Of a stretch of 64,000 nucleotides of DNA, positions 1 through 10,100 are shown piece after piece. This DNA is from Pseudomonadota bacterium (GTDB lineage: Bacteria; Pseudomonadota; Gammaproteobacteria; Xanthomonadales; Xanthomonadaceae): the NCBI GenBank assembly GCA_018240435.1, contig JAFEFT010000010.1, forward strand, positions 50,955 through 114,954, given 5' to 3'. The notes below the pieces were generated by a model. It was not told the DNA's origin, did no database searches, and saw nothing but the letters and a program-made list of their open reading frames with translations. Both the position numbers and the translations under genes were made by a program. Numbering within the stretch: the stretch's first letter is position 1; each line of letters starts with the position of its first letter.

Positions 1-72
1 TTGCTGCGCACCTGACGCCGTTGCCCTCGGGCGCTGCACTCGGCGTCTGGCTGGATCGAACATCGCGTGATT
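1..72. other. Unassigned left edge
   Basis: No gene can be supported here. One forward frame stays open from the window edge and stops at about position 72, so this could be the last two dozen codons of a gene beginning to the left. The peptide has no feature I recognise. Confidence 0.2.
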
Positions 73-183
73 GATCCCGTGGCCGTGATCCTTTGGCCGT
101 GATCCCTTGGCCGTGATCCAGTGGCCGTGATCCCGTGGCCGTGAACCAGCGGCCGTGATCCAGCGCCGGCGATCCGTGGCCGG
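73..183. repeat. 14-bp tandem repeat array, about 8 copies
   Basis: A unit close to GATCCCGTGGCCGT repeats with an exact 14-bp period about eight times. The first five copies differ mainly at the three or four bases after GATC; the last two are more diverged. It lies just downstream of the uppP stop codon in a non-coding gap. A 14-bp period would shift the frame, which argues against a coding repeat. Confidence 0.85.
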
Positions 184-210
184 CCATCGAGGCTGAAAAC
201 CCACCGTCGC

Positions 211-1002
<792 letters not shown>

Positions 1003-1045
1003 GGACGGGCCATCGGTTGGGCAAAGCGCGGGCAGTGTAGCGGAG

Positions 1046-1104
1046 CAGAGGACAGATGACAGAGGACAGAGGACAGAAGGTTGACAGTGGACGGTGAACA
1101 GTGG
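1046..1104. repeat. Dispersed GACAGAGGACAGA-type repeat, copy 1
   Basis: A run of short degenerate GACAGAG/GACAGAT units ending in a GACAGTGGAC-like tail. Two closely similar copies in inverted orientation flank a repeat upstream of radC (35069-35113 and the reverse complement of 35233-35290), so this is one member of a dispersed family in this genome. It sits between the divergent uppP and dgkA genes. Confidence 0.7.
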
Positions 1105-1187
1105 GGCGGGCCATTGGGCTGGCACTGCGGTTGACAGGGTGGCGGGGCCTGCGAAGACTGCGCGGCAGCGACGCCACGGGCACGGCC

Positions 1188-1589
1188 ATGCAAACACCCC
1201 GCAACGAGCACAAGAGCAACAGCGGCCTGCGCCGGCTGCTGGCGGCCACCCGCTATTCGTGCCAAGGCGTCGTCCACGCCGTTCGCAACGAGGCGGCGAT
1301 CCGCCAGGAACTGGCGGCGCTGGCGGTGCTCGTTCCGGCATCGGCGCTGCTGCCGGTGAGCACCATCGAACACCTGATCCTGATGCTGTCGATGATGCTG
1401 GTGCTGGTCGTCGAATTTCTCAACTCGGCGATCGAGGCAACGGTCGATCGCATCTCACTGGAGCGCCATCCGCTGGCCGGGCAGGCCAAGGACATGGGCA
1501 GCGCCGCGGTCGGCATCACGTTGCTGATGTCGGGGCTGTGCTGGCTGGTGATCGGTGGGCCGCTGCTGCTGCGCTGGCTGGGGCGCTGA
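1188..1589 (+). CDS. dgkA: Diacylglycerol kinase DgkA
   Basis: Small trimeric inner-membrane kinase phosphorylating diacylglycerol to phosphatidic acid, recycling diacylglycerol left by periplasmic glucan or lipid modification. The 133-residue protein has the conserved NEAAIRQE helix (E35), the catalytic-region motif [10 protein letters not shown] (E76, N79, E83) and KDMGSAAV near residues 101-108, followed by a third membrane helix. The ATG at 1188 is preferred over an upstream start at 1101 because the extra 29 residues are arginine/glycine-rich and not found in the family. It ends about 160 bases before glnA; that gap holds the nitrogen-regulatory sites of glnA, so the two are probably separately transcribed. 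Confidence 0.93.
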   Translation: MQTPRNEHKSNSGLRRLLAATRYSCQGVVHAVRNEAAIRQELAALAVLVPASALLPVSTIEHLILMLSMMLVLVVEFLNSAIEATVDRISLERHPLAGQAKDMGSAAVGITLLMSGLCWLVIGGPLLLRWLGR

Positions 1590-1603
1590 AGGATCCCCAC
1601 AAT

Positions 1604-1620
1604 CGCACTATATTGGTACG
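1604..1620. promoter_or_regulatory. Distal NtrC-like binding site upstream of glnA
   Basis: CGCACT-N5-GGTACG, an imperfect match to the NtrC palindrome TGCACC-N5-GGTGCA. Its centre is 32 bp, three helical turns, upstream of the perfect site at 1636-1652. That is the spacing known for the paired enhancer sites of enterobacterial glnA. Seen: the sequence and spacing. Inferred: NtrC binding. Confidence 0.7.
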
Positions 1621-1635
1621 CAATCCGGCTTGATT

Positions 1636-1652
1636 TGCACCGTATTGGTGCA
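1636..1652. promoter_or_regulatory. Proximal NtrC binding site upstream of glnA
   Basis: TGCACC-GTATT-GGTGCA is a perfect inverted repeat and matches the NtrC (NRI) consensus at every consensus base. It is centred about 86 bp upstream of the expected start of the sigma-54 promoter at 1703-1719, a usual enhancer distance. Confidence 0.88.
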
Positions 1653-1702
1653 CAACGCCATTCAATGTCGCTGCAAACACTTGATTGCAAACGGTTTCAT
1701 CG

Positions 1703-1719
1703 TTGGCACGGGTCTTGCT
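1703..1719 (+). promoter_or_regulatory. Sigma-54 (RpoN) promoter of glnA
   Basis: TTGGCACGGGTCTTGCT matches the -24/-12 consensus TGGCACG-N4-TTGC(A/T) completely, with GG at 1705-1706 and GC at 1717-1718 in correct spacing. Transcription should start near 1730, leaving a short leader before the GTG at 1753. With the two NtrC sites upstream this is a classical nitrogen-starvation promoter. Confidence 0.92.
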
Positions 1720-1752
1720 GATTCCGGGGACACCCACCCACCGGAGCCGCCC

Positions 1753-3162
1753 GTGTCGTACGAAAACATCCAGAAGCTCATCAAGGACCACGCCATCGAA
1801 TGGGTGGACCTGCGCTTTGCCGACATGCGCGGCGTCCAGCACCACGTCACCTTCCCGGTCTCCATCGTCGAGCCGGGCCTGTTCGAGGACGGCCGCATGT
1901 TCGACGGCTCGTCGATCGCCGGCTGGCGCGGCATCAACGAGTCCGACATGGTGCTGCTGCCCGACGCCGCTTCGGCGGTGGTCGATCCGTTCGTCGCCGA
2001 CCCGACCTTGATTCTGGTTTGCGACGTGCTCGATCCGGTGACGATGCAGGCCTACTCGCGCTGCCCGCGTTCGCTGGCCAAGCGCGCCGAAGCCTTCGTC
2101 AAGGCCAGCGGCATCGCCGAACAGGCCTTCTTCGGCCCGGAACCGGAGTTTTTCATCCTCGACTCGGTGCGCTGGGGCAACGACATGGGCCACACCTTCT
2201 TCGAGATCGATTCGGAAGAAGCGCACTGGAACTCCAAAACCAAATACGAAGGCGGCAACAGCGGCTACCGCCCGGGCCTGAAGGGCGGCTATTTCCCGGT
2301 CGCGCCGACCGATTCGCTGCACGACATCCGCGCCCAGATGTGCAAGGCGCTGACCGCCGCCGGCATCGAAGTCGAAGTACACCACCACGAAGTGGCCAAC
2401 GCCGGCCAGTGCGAGATCGGCACCAAGTTCAGCTCGCTGGTCCAGAAGGCCGACGAACTGCTGACGATGAAGTACATCATCAAGAACGTCGCCTTCCGCA
2501 ACGGCAAGACCGCCACCTTCATGCCCAAGCCCATCGTCGGCGACAACGGCAGCGGCATGCACGTGCACCAGTCGCTGGCCAAGGCCGGCGTCAACCTGTT
2601 CACCGGCGACGGCTACGGCGGCCTGTCGCAGCTGGCGCTGTGGTACATCGGCGGCATCTTCAAGCACGCCCGCGCGATCAACGCCTTCGCCAACTCCTCG
2701 ACCAACTCGTACAAGCGCCTGGTGCCGGGCTTCGAGGCGCCGGTGATGCTGGCCTATTCGGCGCGCAATCGCTCGGCGAGCTGCCGCATCCCGTTTGTCG
2801 CCAATCCGAAGGCGCGCCGCATCGAAGTGCGCTTCCCCGATCCGGTGAACTCCGGCTACCTCACCTTCGCCGCCCTGCTGATGGCCGGCCTGGACGGCAT
2901 CCGCAACCAGATCGACCCGGGCGCGCCGATGGACAAGGACCTGTACGACCTACCGCCGGAAGAAGAGAAGAACATTCCCAAGGTCTGCCACTCGCTCGAT
3001 CAGGCGCTCGAAGCGCTCGATGCCGACCGCGAGTTCCTCAAGGCCGGCGGCGTGTTCACCGACGACTTCATCGATGCCTACATCGACCTGAAGATGGGCG
3101 AGGTCACCCAGTTCCGCGCCGCTACCCATCCGATCGAATACCAGATGTATTACGGCATCTGA
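1753..3162 (+). CDS. glnA: Glutamine synthetase type I
   Basis: Catalyses ATP-dependent condensation of glutamate and ammonia, the main high-affinity ammonium assimilation step; the enzyme is a cytoplasmic dodecamer. From the GTG start the protein is 469 residues, the length of type I-beta enzymes. Visible signatures are FDGSSIAGW near residue 50, the ATP/metal region [19 protein letters not shown], the ammonium/glutamate flap around NRSASCRIP, and LYDLPPEE with Tyr398 as the expected adenylylation site. The start is set by GGAG six bases upstream and by the standard SYENIQKL N-terminus. Expression is likely driven by the sigma-54 promoter and the two NtrC sites just upstream. Confidence 0.98.
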   Translation: MSYENIQKLIKDHAIEWVDLRFADMRGVQHHVTFPVSIVEPGLFEDGRMFDGSSIAGWRGINESDMVLLPDAASAVVDPFVADPTLILVCDVLDPVTMQAYSRCPRSLAKRAEAFVKASGIAEQAFFGPEPEFFILDSVRWGNDMGHTFFEIDSEEAHWNSKTKYEGGNSGYRPGLKGGYFPVAPTDSLHDIRAQMCKALTAAGIEVEVHHHEVANAGQCEIGTKFSSLVQKADELLTMKYIIKNVAFRNGKTATFMPKPIVGDNGSGMHVHQSLAKAGVNLFTGDGYGGLSQLALWYIGGIFKHARAINAFANSSTNSYKRLVPGFEAPVMLAYSARNRSASCRIPFVANPKARRIEVRFPDPVNSGYLTFAALLMAGLDGIRNQIDPGAPMDKDLYDLPPEEEKNIPKVCHSLDQALEALDADREFLKAGGVFTDDFIDAYIDLKMGEVTQFRAATHPIEYQMYYGI

Positions 3163-3178
3163 GCCACGACATGGCGCC

Positions 3179-3214
3179 CGGTTTGCGGCTCTGCGCAACG
3201 GCAGGCCGCAACCG
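3179..3214 (+). terminator. Hairpin after glnA (possible terminator or attenuator)
   Basis: An inverted repeat (CGGTTTGCGGC paired with GCCGCAACCG, one bulged base, 15-base loop) begins 17 bases after the glnA stop. No T-run follows. It may therefore be an mRNA-stabilising or partially terminating hairpin that lowers expression of downstream genes relative to glnA, as in enteric glnALG. The function is inferred. Confidence 0.4.
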
Positions 3215-3331
3215 TCCGCCCACGGATGCCGGCGGCGCAAGCGCCGGATCGGACGCGCGCGTGCCGGCAATGACGTGCATGCTTGCCGCCGGCGGCGCGA
3301 CTGGGTAGCGTGAACCTTCATCCCTGCCCGA

Positions 3332-4510
3332 ATGCCGCGCGTGGAACCGATCCTGCAGTTCATCAAATGGAGCTTGATCGTCGTCCTCGTGCTGGTGCTG
3401 GCTTGGGTCGGGCTGGCATCACTGCATCTGCTGCCGCGGGCAAACGCGATCGAACAGCGGTCGCAGGCCCTGCTGGCGATGCCGCCGACGCAGGCCGTCG
3501 GGAAGCGCGACGCGTTTTCTTCGGTCTGGTTGCTGGAGTTCGCCATTCCCGAGGGCGACCGGGATCGGGTAGTGGCCGCCGCGCGCGGCGGCTCCGGCCG
3601 GTTCGCCACCGATGGCTACCGCTTCGACGACCTGTCGGGCATCGCCAATGGCGACCTGTGCATCCCCGAGGATGCAGACTGTCTGGCCAAGGTGCGGGCA
3701 CGCCCGAACGCCGCGCGCGCGGCCATCGCCGCGCATCCGGTTGCGCTTGCCAACGTGGCGGCCCTCGCCGGGTTCGACCATTACCGCCGGCAGACGGTGG
3801 TCGCCGGCAGCGACCCGTTACCGCCACTGGCGGTTCCGGCATGGCTGCAAACGACCGCTGCCGCGCTGCGTTTCGTCGACGGCGATCACGCCGAAGGCTT
3901 GCGTCGCGCCTGCACCGCAGCAGACACCTGGGCGCGACTGGCCACCAGGGCCGACAACTTCGGCGTCCAGGCCGTCGCCGCCGACCAATTTCTGGCCAAC
4001 GCCCGCCTGGTTGCGGCCATGCTCGACGAACTGCCGGTGACCGTGACGATTCCCGATGCCTGCCAAACCGCCTTCGAACTGCCACCCGATCCATCGGCGG
4101 TCGTCTGCGATGCCGCCAAGGCGATGTACCGCGAGCATGCAACGCGCCTGCGCGGCTTCCTGCAAGGTCCCGCCAGCGGCCCGGCGGCGGCTCCGCCGCC
4201 GAACTGGCAAACCCGCCTGCTGTTCAATCCCGACGCCGCCATCGCCCTGTCTTCACCGCTGTTTGCCAGCTATTGCAGCAAGGACGCCGGAATCACGAGC
4301 GCCACCGCGAGGATCGAACAGGCAAACTCGCCGCTGGATGTCGGCTTCGGCCAGGCCGTGTTCAATTCGATGGGGACGAATCTGGTGCGAATCACCAATC
4401 CCCGGCGCTGGCGCACGCCCGAAGCGGCGATGGCGCGGCTGCAAGCGATCCTGGCCACGGCAAGCATCCTGCGCGAGCGGATCGAGCGACATCCGGTCGC
4501 TGTGCACTAG
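3332..4510 (+). CDS. Membrane-anchored protein of unknown function inside the glnA-glnLG block
   Basis: I do not recognise the family. The 392-residue product has a basic start, one strongly hydrophobic helix at about residues 11-31 and a soluble remainder rich in alanine and arginine, with several cysteines that could be disulfide-bonded in the periplasm. This suggests an N-in, single-pass protein with an exported domain. It lies between glnA and glnL and its stop is only nine bases before the glnL ATG. Its last codons therefore overlap the NtrC-like palindrome at 4503-4519. The position suggests co-transcription with the nitrogen regulators but no function can be read from the sequence. Confidence 0.75.
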   Translation: MPRVEPILQFIKWSLIVVLVLVLAWVGLASLHLLPRANAIEQRSQALLAMPPTQAVGKRDAFSSVWLLEFAIPEGDRDRVVAAARGGSGRFATDGYRFDDLSGIANGDLCIPEDADCLAKVRARPNAARAAIAAHPVALANVAALAGFDHYRRQTVVAGSDPLPPLAVPAWLQTTAAALRFVDGDHAEGLRRACTAADTWARLATRADNFGVQAVAADQFLANARLVAAMLDELPVTVTIPDACQTAFELPPDPSAVVCDAAKAMYREHATRLRGFLQGPASGPAAAPPPNWQTRLLFNPDAAIALSSPLFASYCSKDAGITSATARIEQANSPLDVGFGQAVFNSMGTNLVRITNPRRWRTPEAAMARLQAILATASILRERIERHPVAVH

Positions 4511-4519
4511 AATGGTGCA
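4503..4519. promoter_or_regulatory. NtrC-like operator at the glnL start
   Basis: TGCACT-AGAAT-GGTGCA differs from the NtrC consensus palindrome at one arm base and ends directly against the glnL ATG at 4520. The centre contains TAGAAT, a plausible -10 hexamer, which would place the transcript start at or next to the ATG. In enteric bacteria NtrC represses a glnL promoter through such a site. Seen: the palindrome and its position. Inferred: autorepression. Confidence 0.75.
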
Positions 4520-5560
4520 ATGCCTCCAGCGCCCACCCTCGATGCCCTGCTGACGCCGATCGCATGGGCCGACGCAGCGGGCTGTCTGATCGGCTGCAAC
4601 GTCGCTTTCGCGCGCTGGCTGGGGGTGAGCGCACGGCGGCTGGAGGGCCTGCCGCTGGCCGCGCTCGATGCCGAAGAAGACCGCCTCGCCACCCTGATCG
4701 CGCGCCTGGATGGCGGCGGCGAGCCGCTGTCGGTGCGTCGCAGCCGGCTGCGTGCGCCGGGGGGTGGCGAGCGTTTCGCCGACCTGTTGCTTTCGCGCAC
4801 GGCGGACGGCCTGCGCATCGAAGTCCATCCGACCGACGAATTCCCCGGCACCGATCCGGCGTCGGCCCTTCCGGCGGCGCTGCATGCCGCGCTCAAGGGG
4901 CTGGCACACGAGATCCGCAATCCGCTGGCCGGGCTCAAGGGCGCCGCGCAACTGCTGGCGCGACGGGCGGCGACACGGCTGGACAACGACGACGAGCGCG
5001 AACTGATCGGCCTGATCGAAGGCGAAGTCGAACGCCTGACGAGCCTGCTGGAGCGCCTGGTCAACCCGGCGCCGCCGCGCGCCTTCGCTCCGGTCAATAT
5101 CCACGCCGCGCTCGAGCGCGTGCGCCTGCTCGCCGACGCGCAGGCCGGCTGGGCGGTGAAGATCGAACGCGATTACGATCCCAGCCTGCCGCCGCTGCAT
5201 GGCGATGCCGATCGCCTCGTGCAGGCCTTGTGGAACCTGGTACGCAACGCACTCGAATCCGGTGCCGGCACCGTGGTGCTGCGCACCCGCGCCGAACACG
5301 GCGTGCTGATCGGCACCCAGGCGCATCGGCTGGCGCTGCGGGTGGAGATCGCCGACGACGGCCGCGGCGTCCCCGAGGACCTGGCCGAGCGCATTTTCCT
5401 GCCGCTGGTGAGTGGCCGCGCCGAAGGTTCCGGGCTGGGGCTGGCGCTGAGCCAGCAGATCGCGCGCGAACACGGCGGCGCGCTGAGCTATCGCTCGCGA
5501 CCGGGGCATACGGTGTTTACCTTGCTTTTGCCGGTGGCGGCTGCGGGCGATGAGGCATGA
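4520..5560 (+). CDS. glnL: Nitrogen sensor histidine kinase NtrB (GlnL)
   Basis: Cytoplasmic kinase/phosphatase that phosphorylates NtrC when nitrogen is scarce and, with PII, dephosphorylates it when nitrogen is abundant. The 346-residue protein has an N-terminal PAS-like region (about 1-110), a dimerisation/H-box GLAHEIRNPLAGLKG with His130, an N-box (LWNLVRNALESG), and the ATP-lid motifs DDGRGVP and GSGLGLALS. No membrane segment is present, as expected for NtrB. No clear Shine-Dalgarno precedes the ATG; the start abuts an NtrC-like operator, so a leaderless transcript is possible. A repeat-bearing spacer separates it from glnG. PII (glnB at 52002) is also in the window. Confidence 0.94.
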   Translation: MPPAPTLDALLTPIAWADAAGCLIGCNVAFARWLGVSARRLEGLPLAALDAEEDRLATLIARLDGGGEPLSVRRSRLRAPGGGERFADLLLSRTADGLRIEVHPTDEFPGTDPASALPAALHAALKGLAHEIRNPLAGLKGAAQLLARRAATRLDNDDERELIGLIEGEVERLTSLLERLVNPAPPRAFAPVNIHAALERVRLLADAQAGWAVKIERDYDPSLPPLHGDADRLVQALWNLVRNALESGAGTVVLRTRAEHGVLIGTQAHRLALRVEIADDGRGVPEDLAERIFLPLVSGRAEGSGLGLALSQQIAREHGGALSYRSRPGHTVFTLLLPVAAAGDEA

Positions 5561-5574
5561 AAAATGTGGATCAT

Positions 5575-5692
5575 TTTCCCTTCGCCCATCGGGAGAAGGT
5601 GCCCACAGGGCGGATGCGGGGCCGACACCTGATGGACGCCACCCAGCGATGCCGGCCCCTCACCCCAACCCCTCTTGCGACGGGAGAGGGGC
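5575..5692. repeat. REP-like intergenic palindromes between glnL and glnG
   Basis: Two short inverted-repeat units: CCCTTCGCCCATCGGGAGAAGG at the left end and CCCCTCTTGCGACGGGAGAGGGG at the right, joined by a spacer. This CCCCTCTCCC..GGGAGAGGGG type is common as dispersed intergenic repeats in proteobacteria. The right arm ends immediately before the glnG GTG and supplies its purine-rich ribosome-binding site. Confidence 0.6.
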
Positions 5693-5693
5693 C

Positions 5694-7109
<1,416 letters not shown>

Positions 7110-7291
7110 CCTTGGCGCAGCACCGCCGCCGTTCGCGGACAGCGCGGGCAACCACGCGCCCAATCGGCAAGCGCACTCCATCCCGCGACACCACCGCGCC
7201 CCCGGACAGCCACCGATCACCCGCGGCGCGGTAGCATCGCCGCTCGCCCCGCATCCGGCGCCGCCGCGCACCCTGCCCCGAGGAGATCTGC

Positions 7292-7840
7292 ATGCATCGT
7301 TCCACCCTGATTTGCGCCGGTCTCGCCGCCCTGCTGCTGGGCGGTTGCGCCGCGCCGCTGCGCGCGTTGACGGGCAAGGAGCCCAAACGCCCGATCCACA
7401 TCGAACTGGAAGCCGTCGGCGGCAGCCGCGTCAGCGGTGCGCTCGACGTCACCGCCGTGCCCGGCGGCGTGCGCATCCAGGGCCTGATCACCGGCTTGAT
7501 TCCAGGCAGCCTGCATGGCGTGCACATCCACGAACGCGGCGACTGCACCGCGCCCAACTCGGGCTCGGCCGGCGGCCACTTCAACCCGCGCGGCCGCGAC
7601 CACGGCGACCCGGCGGCGCTGGTGCACCACGCCGGCGACATCGCCAACCAGTTCGCCGATGCCCAAGGCAACATCCACATGGACGTGACCGAAACCGGCC
7701 TGTCGCTCGACAGCGGCCTGAGCGACGACGTGCTCGGCCGTTCGTTGATGGTGCTGGCCGGCCAGGACGACTACACCACCCAGCCCGACGGCGGCGGCGG
7801 CGCGGCGATCGCCTGCGGCGTGATTCTCAAGGGCAAGTGA
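7292..7840 (+). CDS. sodC: SodC-like copper/zinc superoxide dismutase family lipoprotein with altered active site
   Basis: Family members dismute superoxide in the periplasm. The 182-residue product has a lipoprotein signal (LLLGGC, Cys19). Retained are the copper ligands of HGVHIH (His78, His80), the bridging GGHFNP histidine (His96), the zinc ligands His104, His113 and Asp116, and the disulfide pair Cys85/Cys175. The fourth copper ligand, normally His in the RSLMVHAG region, is Leu155. The anion-guiding Arg before ACGVI is Ala172. Loss of both suggests lowered or changed activity, perhaps a metal-binding or structural role. A clear AGGAG lies upstream. The next gene starts four bases after its stop. 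Confidence 0.88.
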   Translation: MHRSTLICAGLAALLLGGCAAPLRALTGKEPKRPIHIELEAVGGSRVSGALDVTAVPGGVRIQGLITGLIPGSLHGVHIHERGDCTAPNSGSAGGHFNPRGRDHGDPAALVHHAGDIANQFADAQGNIHMDVTETGLSLDSGLSDDVLGRSLMVLAGQDDYTTQPDGGGGAAIACGVILKGK

Positions 7841-7844
7841 GCCG

Positions 7845-8336
7845 ATGACCGTGGATAGTCCCGCGGCGCGCGTGCGCGACGGCCGTGCGTCCGATGCGCC
7901 GTTGCTGGTGCAGTGGATGCTGGCGATGGCGTGGCAGACCGAGCACAAGCGATTGAATGCCGTGGTGCTCGAACGCGGCGTGGCAGCCGTGTTCGAACGA
8001 CCCGAGCGCGGCCGATATTTCGTCGCCGAATGCGCCGATGCCCACGGTGCGTCGAACGCCGCCGGCATGCTGCTGCTCACCCGCGAGTGGTCCGACTGGC
8101 GCTGCGGCGACTGGTGGTGGATCCAGAGCGTCTACGTCGCTCCCGAATTCCGCCGCCGCGGCGTCTATCGCGCCCTGCACGCGCACGTGCGCGCACTGGC
8201 GCGCGCCACCCCCGGCGTGTGCGGGTTGCGGTTGTATGTCGAAAAGCAAAACATCGCAGCGCAGACGGCCTACGCGGCGCTGGGGATGGGCGATGCGGGG
8301 TATTTCGTGTTCGAGGAGGAGTTTGCAGCGCTTTGA
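7845..8336 (+). CDS. GNAT-family N-acetyltransferase
   Basis: Predicted to move an acetyl group from acetyl-CoA to an unknown amine. The 163-residue protein spans one GNAT domain: an N-terminal RVRDGRASDAPLL strand-helix, a central strand IQSVYVAPEFRRRGVYRALH that holds the acetyl-CoA pyrophosphate loop (RRRGVY), and the C-terminal LYVEKQNIAAQTAYAALGM motif typical of the family. It starts four bases after sodC and probably shares its transcript. The substrate cannot be read from the sequence. Confidence 0.85.
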   Translation: MTVDSPAARVRDGRASDAPLLVQWMLAMAWQTEHKRLNAVVLERGVAAVFERPERGRYFVAECADAHGASNAAGMLLLTREWSDWRCGDWWWIQSVYVAPEFRRRGVYRALHAHVRALARATPGVCGLRLYVEKQNIAAQTAYAALGMGDAGYFVFEEEFAAL

Positions 8337-8390
8337 TGAAGCGGGTGGGCTGCGATGTGCCGGTGCGTCCGCGTAGAGCGAGCATGCGAG

Positions 8391-9083
8391 TCAATCGGCC
8401 CGAAACACCCAGACCCTGTGATCGAAATCGTAGTCGTAGCTCGTGAATATCGTGAATGTTCCGGCGTAGAGCAGAACCGGTTTGCCTTTGTACAGGCTGT
8501 AGCCGAGCATGTAGCGCTTGCGTTCGGGCATGAGTCCAGCGGCCTGTATGTCCGCTGGATAAGACCCGTGAACTGACCTGTAACGTTCGACCGCATGCAC
8601 GTAAGCATCGCCAGCACGCCGCGCGTCCATCGCCCAGTACGCATGGACACCAAGGATGACCAGAAACGTGGTCAGCCAGAGGCACAAGATGATCCCGCAT
8701 CGACGGATCGATTCACGTCTGGCGCGAACGATTGCGAGGTTCGCCAACGCCCAGATCGCGACTGGAATGGCGACCAGCCAGAGCATGAAGCCACCACCGG
8801 GCATGATCGTAAGCACTGTCGTCAGCAAACAGCCGAGCAATGCACCGACGAAAGGTTTCATCGCGGGCGGCAGCAGGCGATGTCCGACGACCATAATAAG
8901 GCCACGCAGCGCCCAGACAGCCGGAATGCTGGCCAATAACCCTACCCATCCCGGAGACACGAATCGGGACAAAGGGTTGAACGCCGCCCACACGATCACG
9001 AAACTCGCCAGCAGTACACCGACGTAACGCTTCCAGACCAACGCTGGCTTCGCCGGATCCACAAGCGTTTCGGTCGCGGTCAT
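8391..9083 (-). CDS. Polytopic membrane protein of unknown function
   Basis: Not recognised. The 230-residue product has about four or five hydrophobic segments in its first 155 residues (around 20-40, 45-65, 80-100, 104-118 and 132-150), followed by a soluble C-terminal part of about 75 residues rich in tyrosine. The tail (DARRAGDAYVHAVERYRSVHGSYP) resembles the short helix and GxYP turn seen after the membrane helix of pilin-like or competence-type sequences, but no prepilin cleavage site is present. It follows the gene at 9087-9992 by three bases, so the two are likely co-transcribed. Confidence 0.7.
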   Translation of the reverse strand: MTATETLVDPAKPALVWKRYVGVLLASFVIVWAAFNPLSRFVSPGWVGLLASIPAVWALRGLIMVVGHRLLPPAMKPFVGALLGCLLTTVLTIMPGGGFMLWLVAIPVAIWALANLAIVRARRESIRRCGIILCLWLTTFLVILGVHAYWAMDARRAGDAYVHAVERYRSVHGSYPADIQAAGLMPERKRYMLGYSLYKGKPVLLYAGTFTIFTSYDYDFDHRVWVFRAD

Positions 9084-9086
9084 CGG

Positions 9087-9992
9087 TCAGCTCTGCATCG
9101 AATCACGCAACTCTCCGCCCTGCGGACAATGCACGAACGTCACCGCGATCCCGTGCGCCGCCAGCACCGCCGCGAACTGGCGCTGTCGTGCCTCGAACCG
9201 CTCGAAAGCGCGTTCGAGCTTGGCGGCGTCGGTGCCCGCTGAAGGCGGTGCAAAGCCGCCGGCGCGCCAGGCATCGGCGTCGAGCAGGGCGATGCGCACT
9301 TCGCCATCGCCGTAACGCGCCAGCGGTTCGGGCGGGGCGTCGAGCCAGGTTTCCTCGTGCGCTGCCAGCAACGCGGTTTCGATCAGCGGCCACAACGGGC
9401 CAAGCCCGGCGTGCTCGTATTGCATCGCCATCATCGCCGTCAGATCGTGGACGGTGAGATAGCGCGCATGCTCGATCGGCGCGGCGAAGGCGTCTTGCGC
9501 GAACAAGGCGGTGGCGGCGCCGGCCATGCCGCGTTCGAGCAGGATGTGTTCGAACTCGGCGACCACCTCAGCCAGCGCCGGTGCGTCATCGCCGCGGGCG
9601 CGCAACAGCAGCGGCAGCAGGCGCATCGCACCCTGTGCGTAGTCGGCGTCGGGCGACGGCACCGCTTCGGGCAGCGCGCCGGCGTGCGCGCCGAAAGCGA
9701 GGATGCGGGCACCCCCATCGCCGGCGGCAGCCATCGGCGCGCGCTGCGCCAGCGAGTCGAGCGCGGCGTGCACCGGCCAGCCGGGGCGCAGCAGTTCGAT
9801 CGAATCGTAGTGCGCGCCGAGCACGGCCAGATCGCAGTGCGCGGCGGCGGGTGCCAGTTTCGCCAGATCCTCGGCGATGCCCGCGGCCAGCCGTGCCGCC
9901 TGCGCCGGATCGAGCGCGTCGCGGCCGGCGTGTTCGCCGGGGCGCAATTCCAGCGCGAGGACGAGCAGCAGCTTGCGATCGGTTGCGGGCAT
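9087..9992 (-). CDS. Conserved protein of unknown function
   Basis: A 301-residue, alanine-rich, apparently cytoplasmic protein that I cannot assign. It has no signal peptide, membrane segment or obvious catalytic motif. The HYLTVHDLT-like stretch in the middle and a C-terminal region with VTFVHCPQGGE may be conserved cores. It is the first gene of a probable two-gene unit with the membrane protein at 8391-9083, and is divergent from the thiolase at 10101. Confidence 0.65.
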   Translation of the reverse strand: MPATDRKLLLVLALELRPGEHAGRDALDPAQAARLAAGIAEDLAKLAPAAAHCDLAVLGAHYDSIELLRPGWPVHAALDSLAQRAPMAAAGDGGARILAFGAHAGALPEAVPSPDADYAQGAMRLLPLLLRARGDDAPALAEVVAEFEHILLERGMAGAATALFAQDAFAAPIEHARYLTVHDLTAMMAMQYEHAGLGPLWPLIETALLAAHEETWLDAPPEPLARYGDGEVRIALLDADAWRAGGFAPPSAGTDAAKLERAFERFEARQRQFAAVLAAHGIAVTFVHCPQGGELRDSMQS

Positions 9993-10100
9993 GGGCGGTG
10001 CGCGTGACGGCGGGCAGGCCGTACTCTATAGCCCGCCGCGTGCGTTTGCTCTAGCGCCATCGGGCACGCTGGCTGCCGCCACCGCCACGGAAGCCGCCGC

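Noticed and set aside
73..183. Possible CRISPR or iteron origin
   Set aside because: Period of 14 bp without spacers; no replication initiator gene nearby.
3179..3214. Strong intrinsic terminator after glnA
   Set aside because: The hairpin is real but lacks a T-run, so it is listed only as a possible terminator or attenuator.
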